The position numbers and the translations under genes are program-made. The notes under the pieces were generated by a model. The model searched no databases. It saw only the letters and a program-made list of their open reading frames with translations, and had not been told where the DNA came from. A stretch of DNA of 64,000 nucleotides from Mameliella sp. CS4. GTDB lineage: Bacteria > Pseudomonadota > Alphaproteobacteria > Rhodobacterales > Rhodobacteraceae. The first letter of the stretch is position 1, and every line of letters begins with the position of its first letter. The stretch is from positions 124,001 through 188,000 of the forward strand of contig NZ_JAHXRQ010000008.1 in assembly GCF_019392335.1 (NCBI RefSeq), given 5' to 3'. Shown one piece after another: positions 26,241 through 34,577 of the stretch.

Positions 26241-26997
26241 CGGTCACCTCCGCAGGAACGGCGGCCAGCGCCGGGCGCAGCATCGCCAGAAGTTCGGATG
26301 CGATGGCCTGCACGTCCTCCAGCGTGGTCAGCAGGTCATTGCGGACCTCGATCATCACGTTGGGCAATCCGCGCGAGATGCCGTGCAGTTTCAGAGAATG
26401 GGTCACGCCGTCCTCGGGTCCGTAGGGCTTGTTGCGGTCAACGCGTCGGTCCTCTTCGGGTGTCTGGGCCAACATGATGTCGGCCAGCCGGCTGTCGCTG
26501 TCGTGCAGGATGCCGATTTCGGTCTCACGGGTTGTGCCATGATAGACCGGGGTAAAGCTGTGCACGGTGACGACGGCCCGTGGCCGTGCCGAAAGCAGCC
26601 GGTCGACGGCCTTGCAGAAGGGGCGATAGACCGTCTCTACCCGCTCGGCCTTTTGCGCGGGCGTCAGGTTCGCGTTGCCGGGTATTTCCACAATTTCAGA
26701 GCGGACGGGCATCGCGCCGTCGGCCTCTGGCGGTCTGTTGATGTCATAGACCAGCCGCGACACGCGTCCGGCCACAAGCGGCGAATCAAGTTCTGTCGAC
26801 AACATGCGCGCCAGCGCCAGCGCACCGGGATCCCAGGCCGCATGGCTTTGCCGCCACTCGGGGCGCAGCCCGAGATCGCCGTAGCGCTCGGGTATATAGG
26901 CCGACGCGTGTTCACACAGCAGCAGGGCGTCGCCCGTGCCTTCGGCATTGATCACGCTGACGGCGGGTTCACGGCCGCCGTGGTCGCTTTCCGACAT
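26233..26997 (-). CDS. N-formylglutamate-amidohydrolase-family protein
   Basis: A 254-residue zinc amidohydrolase-like protein. The family N-terminal block is seen: ALLLCEHASAYIPERYGDLGL near residue 26 with the His/Glu ligands, then SRLVYDINRPPEADGAMP and VVTVHSFTPVYHG. Classical members cleave N-formyl-L-glutamate; here it opens an operon with a TRAP transporter, a gamma-glutamyl ligase and two dehydrogenases. A plausible role is release of glutamate from the oxidised gamma-glutamyl amide, though cleavage of a gamma rather than an alpha amide would be new for the family. The ATG at 26997 has GGGGGAC upstream; a start 11 codons earlier is possible. Confidence 0.82.
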   Translation of the reverse strand: MSESDHGGREPAVSVINAEGTGDALLLCEHASAYIPERYGDLGLRPEWRQSHAAWDPGALALARMLSTELDSPLVAGRVSRLVYDINRPPEADGAMPVRSEIVEIPGNANLTPAQKAERVETVYRPFCKAVDRLLSARPRAVVTVHSFTPVYHGTTRETEIGILHDSDSRLADIMLAQTPEEDRRVDRNKPYGPEDGVTHSLKLHGISRGLPNVMIEVRNDLLTTLEDVQAIASELLAMLRPALAAVPAEVTDA

Positions 26998-27021
26998 GCA
27001 GGTCCCCCTGTTCTGAAAAAA

Positions 27022-27050
27022 ATTTTCCACATTGGCGCGGGTTGTGTCAA
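27022..27050 (-). promoter_or_regulatory. candidate sigma-70 promoter of the gamma-glutamyl operon
   Basis: On the minus strand, TTGACA (27045-27050), a 17-base spacer and GAAAAT (27022-27027) precede the amidohydrolase start by about 25 bases. On the plus strand a second TTGACA at 27086-27091 faces the RpiR gene, but no good -10 follows at the right distance. Confidence 0.5.
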
Positions 27051-27147
27051 TATTTCTTCACGAGGCGACGGGCAGATTCATGCGGTTGACACGCATCGGG
27101 GCGCGTTTCGCACAAAATGCAGCGACTGCGATGCAAGGAAGTGAGCC

Positions 27148-28026
27148 GTGACACAGCCCAGTTCGACCGTCCGGGAATTGATCCGGCAGCACTATTCGGA
27201 CCTGACGCAGTCAGAGCGCAAGTTCGCCAATGCCCTCTTGGAAAACTACCCGGCGGCGGGGCTTGCCTCGATCACCATCGTCGCGGGGCAGACCGGGGTG
27301 TCGACACCGACGATTGCGCGCATGGTGCAGAAACTGGGGTTCAAGGGTTTCCCGCAGTTCCACAAGGCCCTGCTGAAGGAATTGCAGGCCAAGGTCTCCG
27401 GTCCGACGGAGCGGCGCGCCAACTGGGCGACCGAGGCGCCGGAGTCGCACCTGTTGAACCGATTTGCCAAGGCGGTGACGCAGAACCTCCAGACCACGTT
27501 CAGCAACGTGCCCAGCGAGGCCTTTGACGCCGCGGCGCACCTGCTGGCGGACACGGATCACACGCTGTTCATCGTGGGCGGGCGGATCACCCATGCGCTT
27601 GCGGATTACGCCTTTACCCACCTGCAGGCGGTTCGGCCCCGGGTGATCCACCTGACGTCGTCCTCGGCGACCTGGCCGCATTACCTGCTGGACATGGAAA
27701 AGGGCGATACGCTGCTGATGTTCGACATCCGTCGCTATGAGTCCAACCTGTTGCGGCTGGCAGAGCTGGCGCGCGAACGCGGGGTCGAGGTGGTGCTGAT
27801 CACCGACCAATGGTCCAGCCCGGTGGCCGAGATCGCGACACACAGCTTTAACTGCTGGGTGGAAATCCCCTCGGCCTGGGATTCCAACGTCTCGACGCTG
27901 ATGCTGCTGGAGGCGTTGATTTCAGCGACCCAGGAAGAGGCCTGGCCGAACACCAAGGACAGGTATGAACGGCTGGACAGGCTGTTTGAGCAGACAAGGT
28001 TGTTTCGCAAGCCGGGCGGGCAATAG
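27148..28026 (+). CDS. RpiR-family transcriptional regulator
   Basis: A 292-residue regulator: N-terminal HTH_6 domain (SERKFANALLENYPAAGLAS, then TGVSTPTIARMVQKLGFKGF) and a C-terminal SIS domain from about residue 125 (TLFIVGGRITHALADYAF, KGDTLLMFDIRRYE, VVLITDQWSSP). SIS domains in this family usually sense phosphosugars, but members near amine and amino-acid operons exist. It is divergent from the amidohydrolase-TRAP-ligase operon and is its most likely regulator. It is convergent with the FadR-like gene, nine bases apart. Confidence 0.88.
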   Translation: MTQPSSTVRELIRQHYSDLTQSERKFANALLENYPAAGLASITIVAGQTGVSTPTIARMVQKLGFKGFPQFHKALLKELQAKVSGPTERRANWATEAPESHLLNRFAKAVTQNLQTTFSNVPSEAFDAAAHLLADTDHTLFIVGGRITHALADYAFTHLQAVRPRVIHLTSSSATWPHYLLDMEKGDTLLMFDIRRYESNLLRLAELARERGVEVVLITDQWSSPVAEIATHSFNCWVEIPSAWDSNVSTLMLLEALISATQEEAWPNTKDRYERLDRLFEQTRLFRKPGGQ

Positions 28027-28034
28027 ATCGGGCG

Positions 28035-28766
28035 CTATGAGGCGGGTGCCGCCTTGTCGGGCAGGGCGTTGCGATAGCCATCGTTGATGACGCGCCGCAT
28101 GGCGTCCTGCGCCTCGGCGGGCACGCCAGAGGCAATGGCCGCCGCAACGGTGCGGTGCCGGTCGACGACGGTCTTGCGCCGCTCGGGAAAGGTGGCGACG
28201 CTTTCGGACATGAACAGGGAATACAGCGCGGTCTGGACCAGGTCGCCCAGCGACTGCAGGAACCGGTTGCCGGACAGGCGCAGCACCTGCTTGTGGAACT
28301 CGTAGTCCGCCAGGGCGAAATCCGCCCGGCTTTCGGCGTTCTCCAGCGCGTCGCAGAGCGAAAAGAGATCGTCGCAGTCGATCTGGTTGACCCGCCCGGC
28401 GGCCTGGGCGGCGGCGGCGGGTTCAAAGATCATCCGGATCTCGAACAGTTCCTCGTAGTAGCGTGTCGGGTTCTTGACCGAAGCATGCCAGCGCATCACG
28501 TCCTGGTCGAACATGTTCCATCCGTCGGCTGGCCGCACCTGCGTGCCGACCTTGGCCTTAGACTGGATCAGCCCCTTGGCAATCAGAGTCTTTTTCGCTT
28601 CGCGGACCACGGTGCGCGACACGCCGAACATCTCGCACAGGTCCGGGTCCAGCGGGATCATCGTCTCGGGCGGGTATTCCCCGGCGACGATGGCAAGCCC
28701 CAGCTGGTCGACCACAAAGCTCGTGTGATTGCTCGCGCGGTCGCCCCCGCCGTGGACAAGCGTCAT
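28035..28766 (-). CDS. FadR/GntR-family regulator with FCD domain
   Basis: A 243-residue GntR-family regulator. The winged helix is seen in DPDLCEMFGVSRTVVREAKK and GLIQSKAKVGTQVRP, followed by the helical FCD ligand domain (EELFEIRMIFEPAAAAQAAG, ADYEFHKQVLRLSGN). The ATG at 28766 overlaps the stop of the last ytf permease as ATGA; the ribosome site is weak, so translation is probably coupled. It closes the ytfQRT-yjfF operon and likely represses it in response to the imported sugar or a product. Confidence 0.88.
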   Translation of the reverse strand: MTLVHGGGDRASNHTSFVVDQLGLAIVAGEYPPETMIPLDPDLCEMFGVSRTVVREAKKTLIAKGLIQSKAKVGTQVRPADGWNMFDQDVMRWHASVKNPTRYYEELFEIRMIFEPAAAAQAAGRVNQIDCDDLFSLCDALENAESRADFALADYEFHKQVLRLSGNRFLQSLGDLVQTALYSLFMSESVATFPERRKTVVDRHRTVAAAIASGVPAEAQDAMRRVINDGYRNALPDKAAPAS

Positions 28767-29755
28767 GAGTGAGCGGCGGAGCCAGTCGTTGTTCGTCGTC
28801 TTGCCTGCGTCGCCCAAGTCAGCCCTTTCTGCAGCACGATGAAGGCAAAGAGCAGCCCCCCGATCACGATCTTGGTCCACCAGCTGGACAAAGTCCCGTC
28901 GAACACGATGTAGGTCTGGATCAGACCCATGATCAATATGCCGAAAAAGGTGCCCGCCACAAAGCCGTAGCCCCCCGTCAGCAAGGTGCCCCCGATGACG
29001 ACCGCGGCGATGGCATCCAGTTCGACCCCCACGGTGGCCAACGAATATCCCGCCGAGGTGTAGAGCGAGAAGACGATGCCCGCGAGCCCGGCAAGCCCGC
29101 CGGAAACAGCGTATATCCCGATCGTGGTCGAGGCCAGCGGCAGGCCCATCAGCTTGGCCGTCTGCCCGCCGCCGCCAAGAGCATAGACGTTCTGACCAAA
29201 GCGGGTGCGATGGGCCACCAGGATCCCGACGAGAAAGGTCAGCACCATGAGCCCGCCGATCAGCCGGAACCGCCCGCCCGAGGGGTCTTTCCAGTACAGG
29301 CCCTGCAGGAAATCGTAGAATTCATGCGTGATGGGCACGCTTTCGGTCGACAGCACATAGGCCGCGCCACGCGCCAGGAACATGCCCGCCAGCGTGACGA
29401 TGAAGGGCGGCATTTCCAGGTAATGGATCAGCGCCCCCATCGCCGCGCCAAAGGCAGTGGTGATCATCAGCACCAGCGCGAAGGCCACCAGCGGATGCAT
29501 CGAGGTATCGCGCAGCACCACGGCCAGGAAAACCCCGGTGAAGGCGATGACCGACCCGATGGACAGGTCGATGCCGCCCGAGAGGATGACAAAGGTCATG
29601 CCGACCGCCGCGATGCCCAGAAAGGCATTGTCCGTCAGCAGGTTGGCAACGACCCGCGTCGACAGCATCGACGGGTAGGCAGAGGCGCAGAGCGCATAGG
29701 CCAGCACGAAGGTCGCCAGCGTGACCAGCAGCGGCAAATGGGTCGAGCGGATCAT
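28763..29755 (-). CDS. yjfF: sugar ABC permease YjfF-like
   Basis: A 330-residue permease of the ribose/galactofuranose family with eight to ten helices. Signature residues are GMTFVILSGGIDLSIGSVIA near residue 57 and VVIGGTLLTGGYGFVAGTFF near residue 245. It is the second permease of the ytf set, overlapping the first by four bases. Together with YtfT it forms the channel. Confidence 0.85.
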   Translation of the reverse strand: MIRSTHLPLLVTLATFVLAYALCASAYPSMLSTRVVANLLTDNAFLGIAAVGMTFVILSGGIDLSIGSVIAFTGVFLAVVLRDTSMHPLVAFALVLMITTAFGAAMGALIHYLEMPPFIVTLAGMFLARGAAYVLSTESVPITHEFYDFLQGLYWKDPSGGRFRLIGGLMVLTFLVGILVAHRTRFGQNVYALGGGGQTAKLMGLPLASTTIGIYAVSGGLAGLAGIVFSLYTSAGYSLATVGVELDAIAAVVIGGTLLTGGYGFVAGTFFGILIMGLIQTYIVFDGTLSSWWTKIVIGGLLFAFIVLQKGLTWATQARRRTTTGSAAHS

Positions 29756-30801
29756 TGCGCCTCTTCCTTCTGCGTCTTGGGCAAGGGGGCCGTGTCGGGT
29801 TGTGGTTGCGGCCCCGAGGCGCGCAACATGTACATCAGGTAGCTGATCCGCGGGCTCTGGATCACAAGGATCGCGAGGATCAGCAGCGCCTTGATCACAA
29901 GGTTGAACTCTGGCGGCATACCCGACAGCAGGATCACCGAGTTGACCGACTGGATGATCAGCGCGCCAATCAGCGAGGCAAGGATCGAAAACCGTCCGCC
30001 CAGCAGCGAATTGCCCCCGATCACCACGGCAAGGATCGCGTCCAGCTCCAGCCACAGCCCGGCATTGTTGGCATCCGCGCCCTTGATGTCGGCGGCCACG
30101 ATCACGCCCGCCAGCGCGGCGCAAAGGCCGGACACCAGGTAGACACAGACCAGCAGGACCCGGCTGTTGATCCCCGCCAGCCGCGAGGACCGCTCGTTGA
30201 TCCCGATGGCCTCGATCAACATCCCCAGCGCGGTGCGGCGCACGACGAAGATCACCAGCGCACCCAGCGCCATCCAGATCAGGATCGGCGTCGGCACACC
30301 GGCGACAACCCCGGCGCCCAGGTGGATCAGCCCCTCGTTCGAAAAGGTCAGGATCTTGCCCTCGGTGATCAGCTGGGCGACGCCGCGCCCGGCTACCATC
30401 AGGACAAGCGTGGCAACGATGGGCTGGATCTTGAGCACGGCGACAAGGATGCCGTTCCACAGCCCGCAGAGCGCCCCGGCGCCCAGCCCGGCCAAGAGCG
30501 CCGTGACCCAGCCGTGCCCCTCGACCACCACCGCCGCCGAGGTCGCCCCGGCGATGGCCATGACCGCGCCCACTGACAGGTCGATCCCGCGCGTGGCGAT
30601 GACCAGCGTCATGCCGACACAAAGGATCGCCACGGGTGCGGCCCGGTTCAGCACGTCGATCAGGTTGCCGAAGAGCCGCCCGTTGCGAAAGTCGATGTCG
30701 AAGAAATCCGGAAAGACGACCAGGTTGATCGCCAGTGCCGCCGCCAGGATCAGCAGCTGCGGCAGGATCCGTTTGAACGTGGAATGCTTGGGTCCGATCA
30801 T
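29752..30801 (-). CDS. ytfT: sugar ABC permease YtfT-like
   Basis: A 349-residue permease. The family block GMTLVIATRGIDLSVGAVMA lies near residue 63, and VVIGGNSLLGGRFSILASLI in the second half. The N-terminus RILPQLLILAAALAINLVVF resembles E. coli YtfT. The gene overlaps the ATPase before it and the second permease after it by four bases each. Confidence 0.87.
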   Translation of the reverse strand: MIGPKHSTFKRILPQLLILAAALAINLVVFPDFFDIDFRNGRLFGNLIDVLNRAAPVAILCVGMTLVIATRGIDLSVGAVMAIAGATSAAVVVEGHGWVTALLAGLGAGALCGLWNGILVAVLKIQPIVATLVLMVAGRGVAQLITEGKILTFSNEGLIHLGAGVVAGVPTPILIWMALGALVIFVVRRTALGMLIEAIGINERSSRLAGINSRVLLVCVYLVSGLCAALAGVIVAADIKGADANNAGLWLELDAILAVVIGGNSLLGGRFSILASLIGALIIQSVNSVILLSGMPPEFNLVIKALLILAILVIQSPRISYLMYMLRASGPQPQPDTAPLPKTQKEEAQ

Positions 30802-32321
30802 CGGGCGCCCTCCTCGGCCGGGGTGCCGTGCTCGGCAATGGCGTGGACGATGTTCTCGGGCGTGATCTCGGCACCGCTGAGTTCGCGCACCTGCTTGCGG
30901 TCGCGCAAGACGATGACGCGCGTGGAATAGGCCACCAGTTCTTCCAGTTCCGACGAAGCGACCAGAAGGGCCATTCCGTCAGACCGCAACTGTTCGATCA
31001 GGGCGATGATCTCGGCGTGGGCGCCCACGTCGATGCCGCGTGTGGGCTCGTCGAGGATCAGGAAATCGGGATTGGTCGCCAGCCAGCGCGCCAGCAGCGC
31101 CTTTTGCTGGTTGCCGCCCGACAGCAGCCGGATCGGCATGTCGAGACTGGCCAGACGGATGTCCAGCGCCTTGACGTAACGCTCGGCGATCTCGTTGACC
31201 TCAGCGCGTGGGATCGGGCGCATCCAGCCCTGGCTGGCCTGCCGCGCGAGAATGATGTTGTCGCGCACGGACAGGTCTCCCACGATGCCCTCTGTCTTGC
31301 GGTCCTCGGGGCAAAGGGCAAAGCGGTGTTTTACGGCCTCGCGCGGGGTCGAGACCGGGATTTCCTTGCCGCGCAGAAGGATGCGGCCCTGATCGGCTGG
31401 TACCGCTCCGAATATCAGGTTCGCGGTTTCCGTCCGTCCGGACCCCAACAGCCCGGCAAGGCCGACGACCTCGCCTTCGCGCAGGGCCAGAGACAATGGG
31501 TCCAACATGCCGCGCTTGCCGAGGTTCTCGACCTCGATCAGCGTTTCACCGGCCTTGGCCGGCTTGCGATCGTGCACCTGTGACTCCAGTTGCCGGCCCA
31601 GCATCAGGGTGACAACGTCCTTTTGGGACACATCGGCCAGCACACGTGTGCCGACCACGCGCCCGTTGCGCAGGATCGTGGCGCGGTCCGAAATCTCGAA
31701 GACCTGATCCAGGAAATGGGTGATGAAAACCACGGCCAGCCCGCGGTCGCGCAACTGCCGGATCACCGAGAACAGCAATTGCACCTCGTCCCGGTCAAGG
31801 CTGGCGGTCGGCTCATCCAGGATCAGCACCTTGCCCGACATCTCGACCGCGCGGGCAATGGCAACAACCTGCTGGATCGCCACGGAATAGGCGGTCAGCG
31901 GTTCCGCCGGGTCGATGTCCAGGCCGTAGCCCGCCAGCGACTCGCGCGCCATCGCGTTCATCCGGCGCCGTGCCATCAGGCCCCAGCGCATCGGCTGGCG
32001 CCCAAGGTAGAGGTTTTCCGCCACCGTCAGATTGGGCAGCAGGTTCACCTCCTGGTAGACCGTGCCGATGCCCATTCTCTGGCTGTCGGCGGTGGACTGG
32101 GGCGAAACCTCTTGCCCGTCGAGGTGGATGGTGCCGTTGTCGCGCTGATAGGCGCCTGTCAGGCATTTGATGAGGGTGGATTTTCCGGCGCCGTTCTCAC
32201 CCAGAAGTGCGTGCACCTCGCCGGGTTCCAGCCGCAAGTCTACCTCGTCCAGGGCGATGGTGCCTGGGAAAAACTTGGATATGCCCTTGGCGTGCAGCAC
32301 AGGGCCCGTGTCATGTGTCAT
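30798..32321 (-). CDS. ytfR: sugar ABC ATPase YtfR-like (double nucleotide-binding domain)
   Basis: A 507-residue ATPase with two ABC domains, as in RbsA, MglA and YtfR. Domain 1 has Walker A GENGAGKST near residue 41 and Walker B VLILDEPTASLD; domain 2 has the degenerate Walker A GLLGSGRTE, signature LSGGNQQKALLARWL and Walker B FLILDEPTRGID. The ATG at 32321 is chosen over an open upstream extension because the family begins here. A GC hairpin and about 106 bases separate it from ytfQ. Confidence 0.9.
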   Translation of the reverse strand: MTHDTGPVLHAKGISKFFPGTIALDEVDLRLEPGEVHALLGENGAGKSTLIKCLTGAYQRDNGTIHLDGQEVSPQSTADSQRMGIGTVYQEVNLLPNLTVAENLYLGRQPMRWGLMARRRMNAMARESLAGYGLDIDPAEPLTAYSVAIQQVVAIARAVEMSGKVLILDEPTASLDRDEVQLLFSVIRQLRDRGLAVVFITHFLDQVFEISDRATILRNGRVVGTRVLADVSQKDVVTLMLGRQLESQVHDRKPAKAGETLIEVENLGKRGMLDPLSLALREGEVVGLAGLLGSGRTETANLIFGAVPADQGRILLRGKEIPVSTPREAVKHRFALCPEDRKTEGIVGDLSVRDNIILARQASQGWMRPIPRAEVNEIAERYVKALDIRLASLDMPIRLLSGGNQQKALLARWLATNPDFLILDEPTRGIDVGAHAEIIALIEQLRSDGMALLVASSELEELVAYSTRVIVLRDRKQVRELSGAEITPENIVHAIAEHGTPAEEGAR

Positions 32322-32385
32322 GGCTGACTCTTGTCGGCGGGGGAGAGCATTGCAAGCCCGCGACCCGGCCTGGTCGAAAAATCCG

Positions 32386-32412
32386 GGGCCGGACGTCAGC
32401 AACGCCCGGCCC
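32386..32412 (-). terminator. hairpin between ytfQ and ytfR
   Basis: A seven-base-pair GC stem (GGGCCGG / CCGGCCC) with a 13-base loop, 16 bases after the ytfQ stop. It is weaker than the other post-binding-protein hairpins in the window but occupies the same place. Confidence 0.4.
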
Positions 32413-32427
32413 AGCGTGACCGCTGGC

Positions 32428-33381
32428 TCAGTAGCCCAGGTCTTTCTTCTGTTCGTAGATCGCCTGGTTGTCGTCGGCGGCGGTGAACAGCTTGGATTCC
32501 GTCTGGATCCATTTCGGCGGCGTGGTGCCGTCGGCCAGGAAGGCTTCGAGCGCGTCGAGCGCGGGGCCTGCCATGTTGGGCGTCAGTTCGATCGTGGCGT
32601 TCATGTCGCCGTTGGCGATGGCCAGGTGCGCATCGGGCACCGCGTCGATGGCCACGATCTTGATGTCGTCACCCGGGTTCAGACCGGCATCCTTGATCGC
32701 CTGGATCGCGCCGACGGCCATGTCGTCGTTATGGGCGTAAAGCGCGCAGATGTTTTCTCCTCCCTCTGCCTTGAGGAAGCTTTCCATTACGACCTTGCCC
32801 TTGGACCGGGTAAAGTCACCGGTCTGCGAGCGCACAATCTGCAGATTGTCATGCCCGGCGATGGCCTGTTCGAAGCCGGTCTTGCGGTCGATGGCCGGGG
32901 ACGATCCGGTGGTGCCCTGCAGCTCGACGATGCGGCAGTCCGCGCCGTCCATCTCGTCAACCAGCCACTGCCCTGCCACGCTGCCCTCATGCACCAGGTC
33001 AGAGGTCACGGCGGTCAGGTACAGGTCGTCCGGCGCATCGACGGTGCGGTCCAGCAGCACAACGGGAATATCCGCGTCCTGCGCCTCTTCCAGCACTTCG
33101 TCCCAGCCGGTGGCGACCACGGGGGCCAGCAGGATCGCGTCCACGCCCTGGGCAACAAAGCTGCGGATCGCCTTGATCTGGTTTTCCTGCTTCTGCTGGG
33201 CGTCCGCGAATTTCAGGGTGATGCCGCGGTCCTTGGCTTCCTGTTTGGTCACGGTCGTTTCCGCGGCGCGCCAGCCCGATTCCGAGCCGATCTGAGAAAA
33301 GCCAATGGTCAGATCGGCGGCGAATGCGGTGACCGGCGCAAAGGCGATCGCCCCGGCCAGAAGCGTCTGTCTGAGTTTCAT
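32428..33381 (-). CDS. ytfQ: periplasmic sugar-binding protein YtfQ-like (galactofuranose type)
   Basis: A 317-residue binding protein with a signal peptide ending TAFAA. The mature start LTIGFSQIGSESGWRAAET, then QQKQENQIKAIRSFVAQGVD, LAPVVATGWDEVLEEAQDA and TGDFTRSKGKVVMESFLKAE match what I recall of E. coli YtfQ closely over the whole length, so galactofuranose or a similar pentose/furanose is the best guess. The ATG at 33381 follows GGGAGGA. It is first in the ytfQ-ytfR-ytfT-yjfF-gntR operon, with an AT-rich promoter region upstream at about 33415-33450. Confidence 0.88.
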   Translation of the reverse strand: MKLRQTLLAGAIAFAPVTAFAADLTIGFSQIGSESGWRAAETTVTKQEAKDRGITLKFADAQQKQENQIKAIRSFVAQGVDAILLAPVVATGWDEVLEEAQDADIPVVLLDRTVDAPDDLYLTAVTSDLVHEGSVAGQWLVDEMDGADCRIVELQGTTGSSPAIDRKTGFEQAIAGHDNLQIVRSQTGDFTRSKGKVVMESFLKAEGGENICALYAHNDDMAVGAIQAIKDAGLNPGDDIKIVAIDAVPDAHLAIANGDMNATIELTPNMAGPALDALEAFLADGTTPPKWIQTESKLFTAADDNQAIYEQKKDLGY

Positions 33382-33535
33382 GATGTCCTCCCGTTCTGTG
33401 CGGCTTACAACCGCTACGAAATTATTAAGTATTATTTTATCACTTTTGTAAACCGGCTTTCGCGGGACAGGGATTCGGGTCCGCTGCAAGCGGATTTCCG
33501 GCCTTTCTGGCGGGCATTTGGCCCAGGTCGCCCTC

Positions 33536-34432
33536 TCAGGCAGAGGGCGTGTCGAGGAGCGCCAGGAAAGAGGTCAATGCGGGTTGATCGGGCCCGTCTT
33601 TCCAGATCACGCAGACGTCGATTCGCGGCTGGGGGCCCCTCAGTTCGAGGTAGTGCGCGCCACTGCGGCTCATCCCGGTCATCGACCGGGGGACCAGGGA
33701 AATGCCCAGGCCGGCGGCAACAAGACCGATGATGGTCTGCATCTGGATGGCTTCCTGGTGAATCCGCAGGGCCCGTCCATACGCCGCGTAGAGATCCGCC
33801 ACCGCGTCGTAGTAGGCGGGTGCGACATGGCGGGGAAAGAAAACCAGGGGCGCCTCTGCGATCCGTTCGAAATCGACGGACCCGGCGGCAATCGCGTCCG
33901 GCGGCGCCCAGCGGTCGGGAACCACGGCGACCAGCGGTTCGCTGGGCAGCGCGCGGTGGGACAACGAGGGGCGAAAGGCCTCATCGGGGCGGATGATGAT
34001 TCCCGCGTCGATCTCGCCCCTGGCCAGCGCCTCGAACTGCATGTCGCTGGTCGCCTCGCGCAGGTCGACCCGAACGTCGGGAAAGGCATCGCGAAAACGG
34101 CGGACCAGTTTCGGCAGCAGGCTGTAGCTTGCGATGCTGACAAAGGCGAGCCGCAGCTCTCCCATCTCTCCCCGCGCGGCACGCCGGGCAATGGCGGGCA
34201 ACCGCTCGGCCTCTGTCAGGACCTGGCGGGCGTGATCCAGCCAGATCGCCCCGGCGGTCGTCAGCGAGACGCTTTTGCGCGTGCGGTGGAACAGCTGCAC
34301 GCCCAGGGACTCTTCCAGTGCGCGTATCGACATGCTGAGCGGCGGTTGCGTCATGTTGAGCCGTTGCGCGGCCCGGCCAAAATGCAGCTCTTCCGCGACC
34401 GCGATGAACTGCCTGATCTGACGAAGGTCCAT
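33536..34432 (-). CDS. LysR-family transcriptional regulator
   Basis: A 298-residue regulator. The wHTH is LHFGRAAQRLNMTQPPLSMS at about residues 17-36, then ALEESLGVQLFHRTRKSVSL; the rest is the effector domain, with GLGISLVPRSM near residue 240. It resembles the aromatic-acid (BenM/CatM-like) branch in its HTH, but the effector is unknown. The frame is open further upstream; 34432 is the family start. It is divergent from an EamA-type transporter, with a seven-base dyad right upstream of its start. Confidence 0.87.
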   Translation of the reverse strand: MDLRQIRQFIAVAEELHFGRAAQRLNMTQPPLSMSIRALEESLGVQLFHRTRKSVSLTTAGAIWLDHARQVLTEAERLPAIARRAARGEMGELRLAFVSIASYSLLPKLVRRFRDAFPDVRVDLREATSDMQFEALARGEIDAGIIIRPDEAFRPSLSHRALPSEPLVAVVPDRWAPPDAIAAGSVDFERIAEAPLVFFPRHVAPAYYDAVADLYAAYGRALRIHQEAIQMQTIIGLVAAGLGISLVPRSMTGMSRSGAHYLELRGPQPRIDVCVIWKDGPDQPALTSFLALLDTPSA

Positions 34433-34442
34433 CCACCATGCT

Positions 34443-34461
34443 CTCAGTGATACACACTGAG
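34443..34461. promoter_or_regulatory. candidate LysR operator
   Basis: A perfect seven-base dyad with a five-base spacer (CTCAGTG-ATACA-CACTGAG) starting 11 bases from the LysR ATG in the divergent gap to the EamA gene. The size and place suit a LysR recognition and autoregulation site. Confidence 0.5.
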
Positions 34462-34577
34462 TATGAATAGCGCACTTTCTATATATTTTACAGCGGATTT
34501 GGATTTGCCTAGCCTGATCCGGCCGGCGTTGCCGGGGTGGGCGCGGTGGGTACAGTCGACAGGCGGGGAGATATGTC

